Of a stretch of DNA of 64,000 bases, positions 8,043 to 17,167 are shown piece after piece. A model generated the notes under the pieces. It searched no databases. It was not told the origin of the DNA and saw only the letters and a list, made by a program, of their open reading frames with translations. How positions within the stretch are numbered: the first letter of the stretch is position 1; every line of letters starts with the position of its first letter. Where the stretch lies: NCBI GenBank assembly GCA_947630285.1, contig CANRHD010000002.1, positions 1-64,000 of the forward strand, given 5' to 3'. The DNA is from an uncultured Clostridia bacterium (GTDB lineage Bacteria > Bacillota > Clostridia > Oscillospirales > Acutalibacteraceae). Position numbers and translations under genes: made by a program.

Positions 8043-8753
8043 ATGAAAAAAAGATTTACCGCCTGCGTTTTGGGTATTGTAATTTTGATATTGAGCGGAT
8101 GCTCGGCGCAAAGCGTTGAAAAACCGCTTGTCCTTTATAACGGCAGGTACTATAATTCTTATATATCGGAGGACTATACCTACAGCTCGTTTTGGTATCC
8201 GCTTAATGAAGCGGATATTACGGACACGGCATATTACTGCGGTAAGGGCGAAGATACGGAAAAGCTCGGCAAAGACGATGAAACGCCGATAAAAAGGTTT
8301 TCGGACAAGGGGCTTAAGATGTTCGTTTGCGTATCGGATTTTAACGGAGAATGGCTTTATCTTGACACGCAATACACTTTGCCATCGGTTTCGGGCGAAA
8401 ATATCGAAGAGGCGGTAATTATCGGGGACTCCTCGGAAAGTCCGGCAGAGCTTTACAATCAAAACCGCTGTATTTCAATTCGGGACGCCGACAAAATCGC
8501 CTGTGTTGCCGAAAGGTTCAACGAATTAAACGGCGGCGGTGAGCCTAAAGCCTATGAATTTAAAGAGATTGAAAATCCGGCGGAGCTTTACATTAAATTT
8601 AAGGATATAAATGCGCTGTATTATCTCTGCCTTGTGGGAAAAGCGGACTTAAACACGGTGTTCTATAATGCTCACGGTAAGCTCGACGGGTTTTACACGA
8701 TGTATGAGCAGGACAAATCCAATCCCTTTGGGGAATGGCTTAATATGCAATAA
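8043..8753 (+). CDS. Putative lipoprotein of unknown function
   Basis: The 236-residue product starts with a lipoprotein signal peptide: MKKRF, a hydrophobic core, and the lipobox LSGC (Cys20). It should be lipid-anchored on the outer face of the membrane. The mature part is acidic and Tyr-rich with no motif I recognise. An AAAGGAG site precedes the ATG. Base and codon use return here to that of the core genome, so the boundary of the accessory array is just upstream. Confidence 0.75.
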   Translation: MKKRFTACVLGIVILILSGCSAQSVEKPLVLYNGRYYNSYISEDYTYSSFWYPLNEADITDTAYYCGKGEDTEKLGKDDETPIKRFSDKGLKMFVCVSDFNGEWLYLDTQYTLPSVSGENIEEAVIIGDSSESPAELYNQNRCISIRDADKIACVAERFNELNGGGEPKAYEFKEIENPAELYIKFKDINALYYLCLVGKADLNTVFYNAHGKLDGFYTMYEQDKSNPFGEWLNMQ

Positions 8754-8778
8754 ATATTTTCAAAAAGGAGTTATAATT

Positions 8779-9048
8779 ATGCGTGCAATTTTAACGGTTG
8801 TGGGCCGTGATACGGTCGGTATACTTGCAAAAGTTTCCACCCTTTGTTCGGAATGTAATATTAATGTTATAGAGGTTTCACAGTCTATTTTACAGGATAT
8901 GTTCTGTATGATAATGCTTGTTGACGTTTCAAAGAGCAATGTTGAATTTACCCGTTTTGCGGCAAAATGCGATGAGCTCGGCAAACAGCTCGGCCTTTCC
9001 GTAAACGCCATGCATGAGGATATTTTCAATTCAATGCACAGAATATAA
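8779..9048 (+). CDS. ACT-domain protein, UPF0237 family
   Basis: The 89-residue protein is a single ACT domain, a ligand-sensing fold that usually binds amino acids. The start MRAILTVVGRDTVGILAKV is typical of UPF0237. The ATG at 8779 follows AAAAAGGAG; a longer in-frame extension upstream would overlap the lipoprotein gene and is unlikely. The partner UPF0210 gene follows 27 bases later, the conserved arrangement of these two families, so they probably act together. Confidence 0.92.
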   Translation: MRAILTVVGRDTVGILAKVSTLCSECNINVIEVSQSILQDMFCMIMLVDVSKSNVEFTRFAAKCDELGKQLGLSVNAMHEDIFNSMHRI

Positions 9049-9075
9049 CTCTGCGTGTGAAAGGACTTGGTATAT

Positions 9076-10431
9076 ATGATAAACACACACGATATACTTG
9101 AAACAATTAATATGATAAGAGAGGAAAACCTCGATATCCGCACAATCACCATGGGTATTTCCCTGCTTGACTGCGCCGACGGCGATATTGAAAAATCCTG
9201 CCGTAAGGTCTACGATAAAATTTGCTTCAAGGCGCAAAACCTTGTCAAAACGGGTGAGAATATCGAAAAAGAATACGGTATTCCCATTATCAACAAAAGA
9301 ATTTCCGTAACGCCCATTGCCATGGTTTCGGCGGCAAGCAACGGCGACCCTTTAAAATACGCAAAGGCGCTTGACAAAGCCGCAAAAGAAGTCGGCGTAA
9401 ACTTTTTGGGCGGATATTCCGCACTTGTGCAAAAGGGCTTTGCCTCGGGCGACGAGAGGCTTATCAGAAGCATACCCGAGGCCCTTGCCTCGACCGACAG
9501 AATATGCTCAAGCGTAAATATAGGCTCAACAAAAACGGGAATTAATATGGACGCCGTTGCGCTTATGGGTAAAATAGTAAAGGAGTCGGCACAGCTTACA
9601 AAGGATAAGGGGCTTGTAGGGCCGTCAAAGCTTGTGGTTTTCTGCAACGCTCCCGACGACAATCCGTTTATGGCAGGCGCTTTTCACGGCGCAGGAGAAC
9701 CCGAATGTGTTATAAATGTCGGGGTATCGGGCCCCGGAGTTGTAAGGGCGGCGCTTTCAAAAATTCCCGACGCAGATATAACCGAGGTTGCCGACACCGT
9801 CAAAAAGACGGCGTTTAAAATAACAAGGGTCGGTCAGCTTGTGGCCTCCGTGGCTTCGCAAAGGCTTAATGTGCCTTTCGGGATAGTTGACCTTTCGCTC
9901 GCCCCCACCCCTGCCGTAGGCGATTCCGTGGCGCATATTCTCGAAGAAATGGGGCTTGAAAAATGCGGCGCATGCGGAACGACCGCCTGCCTTGCGCTTT
10001 TAAACGACGCTGTTAAAAAGGGCGGCGTAATGGCTTCGTCCCATGTAGGCGGTCTTTCGGGAGCGTTTATCCCCGTATCGGAGGACGCAGGTATGATAGA
10101 CGCCGCAAGGAGCGGTTCGCTTTTGATTGAAAAGCTTGAGGCTATGACGGCGGTATGCTCGGTGGGACTTGATATGATAGCAATTCCCGGCGACACTCCT
10201 GCCGAGGTCATTTCCGGCATAATTGCGGACGAGGCGGCAATAGGTATGATAAACTCAAAGACCACCGCCGTAAGGGTTATTCCGGCAATAGGCAAAAAGG
10301 ACGGGGAAGAAATCGAGTTCGGCGGTCTGTTCGGAGTTTCCCCGATAATGAAGGTAAGCACGGCTTCGCCTGCGAAATTCATTAACAGAGGCGGCCGTAT
10401 TCCGGCGCCAATTCAAAGCCTCAAAAACTAA
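9076..10431 (+). CDS. UPF0210 (PFL-like) family protein
   Basis: The 451-residue protein matches UPF0210 in length and motifs: an N-terminal [12 protein letters not shown], then [21 protein letters not shown] and [17 protein letters not shown]. The family is widespread but its biochemical role is not settled. It is always linked to the UPF0237 ACT protein, present directly upstream here. I chose the ATG at 9076, ten bases after GAAAGGA; the TTG at 9067 would sit too close to that site. A weak hairpin terminator follows. Confidence 0.92.
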   Translation: MINTHDILETINMIREENLDIRTITMGISLLDCADGDIEKSCRKVYDKICFKAQNLVKTGENIEKEYGIPIINKRISVTPIAMVSAASNGDPLKYAKALDKAAKEVGVNFLGGYSALVQKGFASGDERLIRSIPEALASTDRICSSVNIGSTKTGINMDAVALMGKIVKESAQLTKDKGLVGPSKLVVFCNAPDDNPFMAGAFHGAGEPECVINVGVSGPGVVRAALSKIPDADITEVADTVKKTAFKITRVGQLVASVASQRLNVPFGIVDLSLAPTPAVGDSVAHILEEMGLEKCGACGTTACLALLNDAVKKGGVMASSHVGGLSGAFIPVSEDAGMIDAARSGSLLIEKLEAMTAVCSVGLDMIAIPGDTPAEVISGIIADEAAIGMINSKTTAVRVIPAIGKKDGEEIEFGGLFGVSPIMKVSTASPAKFINRGGRIPAPIQSLKN

Positions 10432-10432
10432 A

Positions 10433-10468
10433 GGCTTCCGCTTTGCCTTTCAAGGCGGAGCTTTTAAA
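10433..10468 (+). terminator. Probable intrinsic terminator
   Basis: An imperfect stem pairs TTCCGCTTTG with CAAGGCGGAG using G-T pairs, followed by CTTTTAAATATTTTAT. It lies just after the UPF0210 stop. Confidence 0.5.
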
Positions 10469-10495
10469 TATTTTATACGAAAAGAAGCAATTATT

Positions 10496-11869
10496 ATGTC
10501 AAACAAAGTAAACGATGAGCAACAGTATGAATTGTTGACCCAAACACCCATTCCGAAGCTTGTTTTGAAGCTTGGAATACCAACTACCATAAGTATGCTT
10601 GTCACCACCATTTACAATATGGCGGACACATATTTTGTAAGCAAAATCGGAACAAGCGCAAGCGGAGCGGTAGGCATTGTTTTCGGCCTTATGGCGATTA
10701 TTCAGGCCGTAGGCTTTTTGTTCGGTCACGGCTCGGGCAGTATAATTTCAAGAAAGCTCGGCGCAAGGGACACCGAGGTAGCCACAAAAATTGCCTCTAC
10801 CGGCTTTTATGTGTGCGTTTTGTGCGGAATTTTCATAAGCGTTTTCGGCCTTATTTTTATTACCCCTCTCATGAGGCTTTTCGGAAGCACGGACACCATA
10901 CTCCCCTATGCCAGGGAGTACGCAACATATATTTTACTTGCCTGCCCGTTTATGTGTGCAAGCTTCGTTATAAATAATATTTTAAGGTATGAGGGCAAGG
11001 CCGCATTTGCGATGATAGGCCTTGTTACGGGCGGTCTTATTAACATTTTCGGCGACTGGTTCCTGCTTGAAAAGGTGAAAATGGGAATAGCCGGCGCAGG
11101 TATTGCAACCGCCGTTTCGCAGTTTATAAGCTTTTGCATTTTGCTTTCCATGTTCATCAGCGGCAAAACGGTTTCAAAAATTAAAATTAAAAGGGTTTCG
11201 TTCGGGAAAGAATACCTCGGCAACATAATTACGACAGGCTTCCCGAGCCTTGTCAGGCAGGGACTTGCCTCCATATCCACCATGGTATTAAACGGATATG
11301 CCGGCAACTACGGCAACGACGCCGCCATTGCTGCCATGACGATAGTAAACAGAATATGCTTCCTCATTTTCGCCGTAGGCCTCGGAATAGGTCAGGGATT
11401 TCAGCCCGTGTCGGCATTCAACTACGGTGCAAAGAAGTACAGGAGGGTCAGGAACTCGTACTATTTCACCCTCTTTGTAGGCGAAATAATGCTCGGCATA
11501 ATGGCCGTTATAGGTATGATTATTTCCGGCAGACTTATACAGGTTTTCAGGGACGACCCGGAGGTTATTTCGGTCGGCACCGTTGCGTTAAGGGCACAGC
11601 TTATTGCGCTGTTCTTCCAGCCGCTGTGCGTATGCACAAATATGCTTTTCCAAAGTATAGGCAAAAACGCTTCCGCCACATTCCTTGCCACGCTCAGAAG
11701 CGGTCTTGCTTTTATCCCGATAATAGTTATTATGACAAAGCTTTGGGGTCTTTCGGGCGTTGAATATGCGCAAACCGTGGCAGACATTATTACCTTTGCC
11801 GTTTCTCTGCCGTTTACCGTTGTATTTTTCAAAAAACTGCCTAAAACGGATATGGACGAAAGCCCATAA
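10496..11869 (+). CDS. MATE-family multidrug/Na+ antiporter
   Basis: The 457-residue integral membrane protein has about twelve hydrophobic segments arranged as two six-helix halves, as in MATE exporters that expel cationic compounds in exchange for Na+ or H+. The N-terminal TQTPIPKLVLKLGIPTTISM and the loop ISRKLGARDTE are typical of the family. The ribosome site before the ATG at 10496 is weak (AAAAGAAG). The substrate is unknown. Confidence 0.9.
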   Translation: MSNKVNDEQQYELLTQTPIPKLVLKLGIPTTISMLVTTIYNMADTYFVSKIGTSASGAVGIVFGLMAIIQAVGFLFGHGSGSIISRKLGARDTEVATKIASTGFYVCVLCGIFISVFGLIFITPLMRLFGSTDTILPYAREYATYILLACPFMCASFVINNILRYEGKAAFAMIGLVTGGLINIFGDWFLLEKVKMGIAGAGIATAVSQFISFCILLSMFISGKTVSKIKIKRVSFGKEYLGNIITTGFPSLVRQGLASISTMVLNGYAGNYGNDAAIAAMTIVNRICFLIFAVGLGIGQGFQPVSAFNYGAKKYRRVRNSYYFTLFVGEIMLGIMAVIGMIISGRLIQVFRDDPEVISVGTVALRAQLIALFFQPLCVCTNMLFQSIGKNASATFLATLRSGLAFIPIIVIMTKLWGLSGVEYAQTVADIITFAVSLPFTVVFFKKLPKTDMDESP

Positions 11870-11926
11870 ATATTATTCTCCGTATAATATAAGCTTAAAA
11901 ATTTGTTCTTAGGAAAGGTTATTTCT

Positions 11927-12829
11927 ATGTGGTTTTGGTTTTCTATAATCGCTTTGCTTTGCTGGAGCGGTTCGGATCTTTTTTCAAAAATAGGCTGTGC
12001 CGACGCAAGGGACAAATACAGCCACTATAAAATGGTAACCGCCGTAGGCGTTGTAATGGGTCTGCATGCGGCGTATGAAATATTTATTTCGGGGGTCGGC
12101 ATTAACCTTGCGGCGATTTTAAAATATCTCCCCGTATCTGCGCTCTACATACTTTCAATGGCAATAGGATATATCGGGCTTCGCTATATCGAGCTCTCGA
12201 TTTCCTCGCCCATATGCAATTCCTCGGGCGCTTTGGTTGCGGTTCTCTGCATAATCACGGGGGACAAGCTTGCAGGGCCGCAGTACATTGCGGTTGCGCT
12301 TGTTTGCCTGGGCGTTATAGGGCTCGGCTTTGTTGAGGCAAACGAGGACGATGAGCTTCGTAAGCTAAGGCAGGAAAAGGCAAATTACAAGTACTCAAAA
12401 TCTGCGCTTGCGATAATACTGCCTTTAATATACTGCCTGCTTGACGCCCTGGGAACATTTGCCGACAGCATTGTACTTGAAACGCTTGACGAAGATGTCG
12501 CCAATGTAGCGTATGAGCTGACATTTTTGGTATGCGGTATAGCTTCGTTCATTTATGTAAAGTTTATAAAAAAGCAAAAGTATTTTCCGAAAGCGGAAGC
12601 TCCCAAATATATCGGCGCCTGCTTTGAAACGGCAGGTCAGTTTGCGTATATCTATGCGTTGGGAGATGAGGAGCATGTCGCCATGGCCGCACCTATCATC
12701 TCTGCTTACTGCCTTGCCTCCGTTATCTGGAGCAGAATTTTCCTTAAGGAAAAGCTGTCCGTTAAGCACTATATAACCATAGCGGTCGCCATTGTGGGCA
12801 TAGTTATACTCGGTATTTACGACGCATAA
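11927..12829 (+). CDS. EamA/DMT-type transporter
   Basis: The 300-residue membrane protein has about ten transmembrane segments in two repeated five-helix halves, as in the drug/metabolite transporter superfamily. Signature stretches include RYIELSISSPICN and the matching C-terminal APIISAYCLASVIWSRIFL, the second copy of the same helix pattern. I chose the ATG at 11927, eight bases after AGGAAAGG, over a TTG 24 bases upstream. A terminator follows the stop. The substrate is unknown. Confidence 0.82.
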   Translation: MWFWFSIIALLCWSGSDLFSKIGCADARDKYSHYKMVTAVGVVMGLHAAYEIFISGVGINLAAILKYLPVSALYILSMAIGYIGLRYIELSISSPICNSSGALVAVLCIITGDKLAGPQYIAVALVCLGVIGLGFVEANEDDELRKLRQEKANYKYSKSALAIILPLIYCLLDALGTFADSIVLETLDEDVANVAYELTFLVCGIASFIYVKFIKKQKYFPKAEAPKYIGACFETAGQFAYIYALGDEEHVAMAAPIISAYCLASVIWSRIFLKEKLSVKHYITIAVAIVGIVILGIYDA

Positions 12830-12853
12830 AAATACCGACAGAAAATATAAAAT

Positions 12854-12900
12854 TTACAGGGAATCCTCTCCGGGGGGTTCCCTGTAATCTTATTTTTTAT
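12854..12900 (+). terminator. Intrinsic terminator after the EamA gene
   Basis: A perfect 10-bp stem, TTACAGGGAA with TTCCCTGTAA, followed by TCTTATTTTTTATT. Confidence 0.88.
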
Positions 12901-12936
12901 TAATGCTAATATCACATACTTTTCAGCTGACCGAAG

Positions 12937-12962
12937 CTCCCGATACGGGAGTCTTTTATTTT
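12937..12962 (+). terminator. Second short hairpin with T-tract
   Basis: A CTCCCG-ATA-CGGGAG hairpin followed by TCTTTTATTTT. It may back up the preceding terminator or end a short unseen transcript. Confidence 0.5.
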
Positions 12963-12970
12963 GCAAAGAA

Positions 12971-13286
12971 ACGGAGCGGACAGGCTAAGTCCGCTCCGAC
13001 AGTGTGTAGAAAAAGTATGTGTCACTTGGCAATATGCACAAAAGTAGTAAGATTATGTGGAACCCCCGGCGAGGGTTCCCCACCGAAAAACAGTCCACCG
13101 GACTGTTTTTCGCCCCTCCTGCGCTTTTTTGAGTATAAGAATTTCGCAGTCTGCGGACTGCGCCGGGGGCGTTGCCCCTCGACCCCACCGCCTTTTGAAA
13201 AAGGCGGACGAAAACTTTTGACATTTTGCTATCGCAAAACAGTTTGTCAACAGGCTGACGGAGCGGACAGGTTAAGTCCGCTCCGA
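12971..13286 (+). repeat. Hairpin-duplicating dispersed element, copy 1
   Basis: The core (13000-13257) starts GTGTAGAAAAAGTATG and ends CAGGCTG. It is bracketed by two copies of a 29-base palindrome (12971-12999 and 13258-13286; stem CGGAGCGGAC/GTCCGCTCCG) that differ at one loop base. The core folds into several hairpins, including one of about 13 bp around AAAAACAGTCC/GGACTGTTTTT. Near-identical cores occur around 18.5, 29.0 and 63.4 kb. Open frames on both strands here follow the repeat, not a gene. It fills the gap between the EamA gene and the phosphoesterase gene. Confidence 0.9.
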
Positions 13287-13302
13287 AACTTTAGATATAA
13301 AC

Positions 13303-14913
13303 TTATTTCATTTTCTTTCCGAATTTAATCTGATTGACTATGAAGCCGCAGGCAACAACCAAAATTAGCGGAATAAACAGTATTATTATTGCAAGCAACG
13401 CTATGATTATAACGGGCAGTCCCTTGTTGCTCTTTATTGTCCGCTCCGGCTTTTCCTCGGCAGGTACGGGGCCCTGCTCGCCCTCTTCGTAAAACGGCAT
13501 TATATCAAGCTGAGTGTCGTAGGCAGGTATTCCCCTGTTGTGAATAAGCGGCTCGGCAAAATCATAGAGGCTGTCGGAAACCTTGATAAGCTTGCGTACC
13601 TTGATGTGCAGAACATCGAGGACGGAATCTATTATGCTTATAAGTCCCATTGCGATTTTATACTGCGGTTCGTCCGGATTGTAAAGGTTTTCGCCGCCGT
13701 AAAGGTTAAGCACCATTTTTATTATAAAATCAAGCACGCTGTCATCTTTAATTGCGGCATAATCCTCTTTTTTAAGACCCGTTTCCTTTCTTGTCCACTT
13801 GGCCACTGTTCCGATTTTAAGCTTATTTATAATCTTTGCAAAGGGCTTTATAAGCCAGCCGTATTTATAAATTACCTTTTCCTTAATGCTCATGGCGGTT
13901 ACCATATTCGCAAAGGTTTCGGTATCGCCTGCCGCCGCCTTAACCATATCGACTATCATACCCGAAAGCTGATACGCCAGGTATTCTTTCATGGTCTTTC
14001 CGCCCATATCAAGGTCGGGCTTCTCGGTTATAAAATCGGTGCTTGTTTTTACCTTTTTGCTGTCCGGGTCAAGGATTACCGTCCTTATAGTTCCGGGGTA
14101 GCCTATGGGCGAGGCCGTAGCTATGGTATAGAAGGTGTTTCCCCTCTTTGAAACTATCTTGTCAATGCTGTGGATATGGGTGTGTCCCGTAAGCATAAAC
14201 TGCATGCCCAGGTCGGCAAACTGCTCACGGCGAATGTCAAAGTCGCCGAACATATCGTTTTTACCTATAAGCGCATAAATGGGCGACGGGGAAATCATCG
14301 GGTGATGCGTCATCGAAAGTATAAATTCTCCGTTTGCCCTCGCCTTTTCGACCTCCTGCTTTATCCAGTTAAAGCAATCGTCGGAAACGCCGCTCTTGCC
14401 GGAAAGGTTCTTGTCGTCATTAATTGCAAGAAGCCTGTAGCCGTCGGCAAGCTTTATCGAGTAGGACATACTCGGCATATGTACGCTCTGTGCCTGGTCG
14501 GGTCCGAATTCACGGTACATTTCAAACAGGTCCTCACGCCTTGCGGCAGGAATATCGACCTTTTCATCACCCCTGTAGGCGTAGGTTTTTCCGTCGTCCT
14601 GGAAATCATGGGTAGCGGTTAAAACGAATACCCTTTTCCCCGATTTTTTAAGGTCACGGAGCATTTCGATAAATTCCCTGTGAGAATCAAAATCCCCGTT
14701 TGTTGTGGTGTCGCCCGAAAGCAGTACTATATCGGTTCTGTTATCCTTTTTTATCTGCTCAAATGCGGCCTTCAGAACCTCCTCGGCGCTTGCAAGCAAA
14801 AGCTGGCTTTTTGAATTCCCCTTGTCGTAAGCCTTGCCCTCTGTGCCGAGCTTTTTTGAATAATAATGTGTATCGGTTATGACCGTTACGGTCAACGGAG
14901 CTCTGTTTGCCAT
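13303..14913 (-). CDS. Calcineurin-like metallophosphoesterase with C-terminal membrane anchor
   Basis: The 536-residue protein carries the metallophosphoesterase motifs in order: TDTHY, LSGDTTTNGD, TATHDF, MTHHPM and GHTHIHS. They coordinate two metal ions and hydrolyse phosphoesters. The middle region (~300-480) is not recognised. Near the C-terminus a strongly hydrophobic stretch (IIIALLAIIILFIPLILV) should anchor the protein in the membrane. It lies 24 bases downstream of thrS with an AAAGGGTGA site, so it may be cotranscribed with it. Its 3' end abuts the dispersed element. Confidence 0.85.
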   Translation of the reverse strand: MANRAPLTVTVITDTHYYSKKLGTEGKAYDKGNSKSQLLLASAEEVLKAAFEQIKKDNRTDIVLLSGDTTTNGDFDSHREFIEMLRDLKKSGKRVFVLTATHDFQDDGKTYAYRGDEKVDIPAARREDLFEMYREFGPDQAQSVHMPSMSYSIKLADGYRLLAINDDKNLSGKSGVSDDCFNWIKQEVEKARANGEFILSMTHHPMISPSPIYALIGKNDMFGDFDIRREQFADLGMQFMLTGHTHIHSIDKIVSKRGNTFYTIATASPIGYPGTIRTVILDPDSKKVKTSTDFITEKPDLDMGGKTMKEYLAYQLSGMIVDMVKAAAGDTETFANMVTAMSIKEKVIYKYGWLIKPFAKIINKLKIGTVAKWTRKETGLKKEDYAAIKDDSVLDFIIKMVLNLYGGENLYNPDEPQYKIAMGLISIIDSVLDVLHIKVRKLIKVSDSLYDFAEPLIHNRGIPAYDTQLDIMPFYEEGEQGPVPAEEKPERTIKSNKGLPVIIIALLAIIILFIPLILVVACGFIVNQIKFGKKMK

Positions 14914-14937
14914 AATATCACCCTTTCACATTGTATT

Positions 14938-16851
14938 TCAGTTTAAAGCCTTGGTTTTAATCTCTTTGTCAAGCTGTTCGATAATCTCCGAAACGGACTT
15001 TGAGCCTATATCGCCCTCGCCCCTTTTTCTGACGGAAACGGTTTTTTCCTCAACCTCTCTGTCACCGATTACAAGCATATAATTGATTTTTTGAAGCTGA
15101 GCCTCACGGATTTTGTAGCCGATCTTTTCGCTCCTGTCGTCCACTTCAACCCTTATGCCGTGCTTTTCAAGCTCCGCCTTAATTTCGTATGCCCTTTCGT
15201 GGTGGCGGTCGGCAATGGGAAGAAGCTTAACCTGTACCGGTGACAGCCAAAGTGGGAACGCCCCTGCGAAATGCTCTGTAATAACCCCGATAAACCTTTC
15301 GACAGAGCCGAACACAACACGGTGAATCATAACAGGACAATGCTTTTCGCCGTCGGCGCCCGTGTATTCAAGGCCAAAGCGCCCCGGGAGCTGGTAGTCA
15401 AGCTGAATTGTGCCGCACTGCCAGGTTCTGCCCAGCGAGTCCTCGATGTGGAAATCCAGCTTCGGCCCGTAAAATGCGCCGTCTCCCTCGTTTATAATAT
15501 ATGTTTTTCCAACGGAAGTAATTGCGTCGGCAAGGGCTTTTGTCGCTATCTCCCAATCCTCCTCGGAACCGATGTGATCCTCGGGCATGGTGGAAAGCTC
15601 AATGGTATAAGGCAGGCCGAAAAGCGAATATACCTCGTCGAACAACTGCGCTATTCTTACAACCTCGTCCCTTATCTGCTCGGGCGCCAAAAGTATGTGG
15701 GCGTCGTCCTGCGTAAAACAGCGCACACGGAACAGGCCGTGAAGAGCGCCCGAAAGCTCGTTCCTGTGAACCTTGCCAAGCTCCCCGTAACGCAGAGGAA
15801 GCTCCCTGTAGGAATGGGGCTCCAAATCATATACAAGAATTGAGCCGGGACAGTTCATGGGCTTTATGGCAAAATCCTCGTCGTCTATCACGGTCGTATA
15901 CATATCGTCGTGGTAATGCTCCCAATGCCCCGATGTCTCCCAAAGACTGCGCCTCATAATCTGCGGAGTCGATATTTCAAGATAGTCCCATTTTTTGTGA
16001 ACCTCATGCCAATAATCTATAAGCGTGTTGCGAAGAACCATACCCTTAGGCAGGAAGAACGGCATACCCGGAGCCTCGTCCCTAAGAGCGAAAAGCCCCA
16101 ATTCTCTGCCCAATTTGCGGTGGTCTCTTTTCTTCGCCTCCTCTATTCTTGCAAGATGCTCCTCAAGCTCCGACTGCTTTGGAAAAGCTATGCCGTAAAT
16201 CCTCTGGAGCATTTTATTTTTTTCGTCGCCCCTCCAATAAGCGCCCGTGCAGGAGGTCAGCTTGAATGCCTTAACCGCACCGGTTGACATAATATGAGGG
16301 CCGGCGCACAGCTCGTTAAAATCGCCCTGCCTGTAGAATGTGATTTTTTCGCCCTTGTCCGCATGCTCCTTTATAAGCTCGTACTTGTAAATCTCGCCGT
16401 TTTCCGTGAAATAATCAAGCGCTTTCTGCGGCTCCATTTCATATTTTTCAAGCGGTATATTTTCTTTTACTATTTTTTTCATTTCCGCTTCGATTTTCTC
16501 CAAAACATCAGGAGTAAAAACGGTTTCGGAGTCAAAATCATAGTAAAAACCGTTGTCGATAGCCGGGCCTATTGCAAGCTTTGTTTCGGGGTAAAGGCGT
16601 TTAACCGCCTGTGCAAGTATATGCGAGGCAGTGTGCCAAAAAGTCTTTTTGCCGTCAATATCCTCGCCGAATGTTACAATTTCGACCGAGCAATCCTCAT
16701 TGACGGGAGTTCTTAAATCGCAGTATTCGCCGTTAATCCTGCCGCCTACCGCCGCCTTGTAAAGCCCCATACCTATGGACTTTGCTATCTCGGCAACGGT
16801 AACGCCGTTTTCAAACTCTCTCACATCGTCTTTTAAGCTTACTTTAACCAT
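14938..16851 (-). CDS. thrS: Threonyl-tRNA synthetase
   Basis: ThrS charges tRNA-Thr and edits mischarged serine. The 637-residue protein shows the TGS domain at the N-terminus, the editing domain with HTASHILAQAV, the class II core with the zinc-site KPMNCPG and motif 2 RVRCFTQDDAHI, and the C-terminal anticodon-binding domain. Length is normal. I chose the ATG at 16851 (MVKVSLKD), placed after AAAGGAG; an upstream in-frame ATG at 16869 covers that site. A T-box leader precedes the gene and should control it by the charging state of tRNA-Thr. Confidence 0.97.
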   Translation of the reverse strand: MVKVSLKDDVREFENGVTVAEIAKSIGMGLYKAAVGGRINGEYCDLRTPVNEDCSVEIVTFGEDIDGKKTFWHTASHILAQAVKRLYPETKLAIGPAIDNGFYYDFDSETVFTPDVLEKIEAEMKKIVKENIPLEKYEMEPQKALDYFTENGEIYKYELIKEHADKGEKITFYRQGDFNELCAGPHIMSTGAVKAFKLTSCTGAYWRGDEKNKMLQRIYGIAFPKQSELEEHLARIEEAKKRDHRKLGRELGLFALRDEAPGMPFFLPKGMVLRNTLIDYWHEVHKKWDYLEISTPQIMRRSLWETSGHWEHYHDDMYTTVIDDEDFAIKPMNCPGSILVYDLEPHSYRELPLRYGELGKVHRNELSGALHGLFRVRCFTQDDAHILLAPEQIRDEVVRIAQLFDEVYSLFGLPYTIELSTMPEDHIGSEEDWEIATKALADAITSVGKTYIINEGDGAFYGPKLDFHIEDSLGRTWQCGTIQLDYQLPGRFGLEYTGADGEKHCPVMIHRVVFGSVERFIGVITEHFAGAFPLWLSPVQVKLLPIADRHHERAYEIKAELEKHGIRVEVDDRSEKIGYKIREAQLQKINYMLVIGDREVEEKTVSVRKRGEGDIGSKSVSEIIEQLDKEIKTKALN

Positions 16852-16867
16852 AAATTTTTCTCCTTTC

Positions 16868-17115
16868 AAAAAGAAAAAGCATTCCGTCCCAAAACAAAAG
16901 GGATGAAATGCTCATAATTACATTCCACGGTTCCACCCGTATTGCGAAAAATTCGCCGCTCAAAAAACCTTAACGCGGTTACACGGAATATCTTAATCAA
17001 CGCTTTCGATATTCACTCGGGAGCGGTATCCTGCCGTGCCTTTTAATTCCGTTACAGCCATGCGAAATCTCTCTTAAAAAAGGCGTCGGCTATCATTCTC
17101 CGTCAAAGCTTTTAA
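16868..17115 (-). promoter_or_regulatory. T-box leader (tRNA-Thr responsive)
   Basis: Read on the minus strand, the leader has the T-box signature GGGTGGAACCGTGG (complement near 16924-16938), which pairs with the tRNA acceptor end. It is followed by a terminator stem GCATTTCATCCC/GGGACGGAATGC and a T-rich run just before the ribosome site. The upstream stem I region contains an ACC triplet (complement 17025-17027) that could be the Thr specifier. T-boxes allow read-through when uncharged tRNA is bound. Confidence 0.9.
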
Positions 17116-17126
17116 ATATTAAAATA

Positions 17127-17155
17127 ATTTTATACCTTTTAAATGCCAAAGTCAA
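17127..17155 (-). promoter_or_regulatory. Predicted promoter for the thrS leader
   Basis: Minus-strand TTGACT (-35) and TAAAAT (-10) separated by 17 bases, just upstream of the T-box leader. Confidence 0.65.
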
Positions 17156-17167
17156 GACGAAAAAGAG

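Noticed and set aside
9834-10382. Minus-strand frame opposite the UPF0210 gene
   Set aside because: Antisense frame of a conserved gene, without start signals.
12985-13250. Open frames on both strands in the dispersed element (also at 18421-18691, 28760-29134 and 63122-63630)
   Set aside because: The same peptide-like strings recur because the DNA repeat recurs. Changes between copies keep base pairing rather than codons, and no stable start site is shared by the minus-strand frames.
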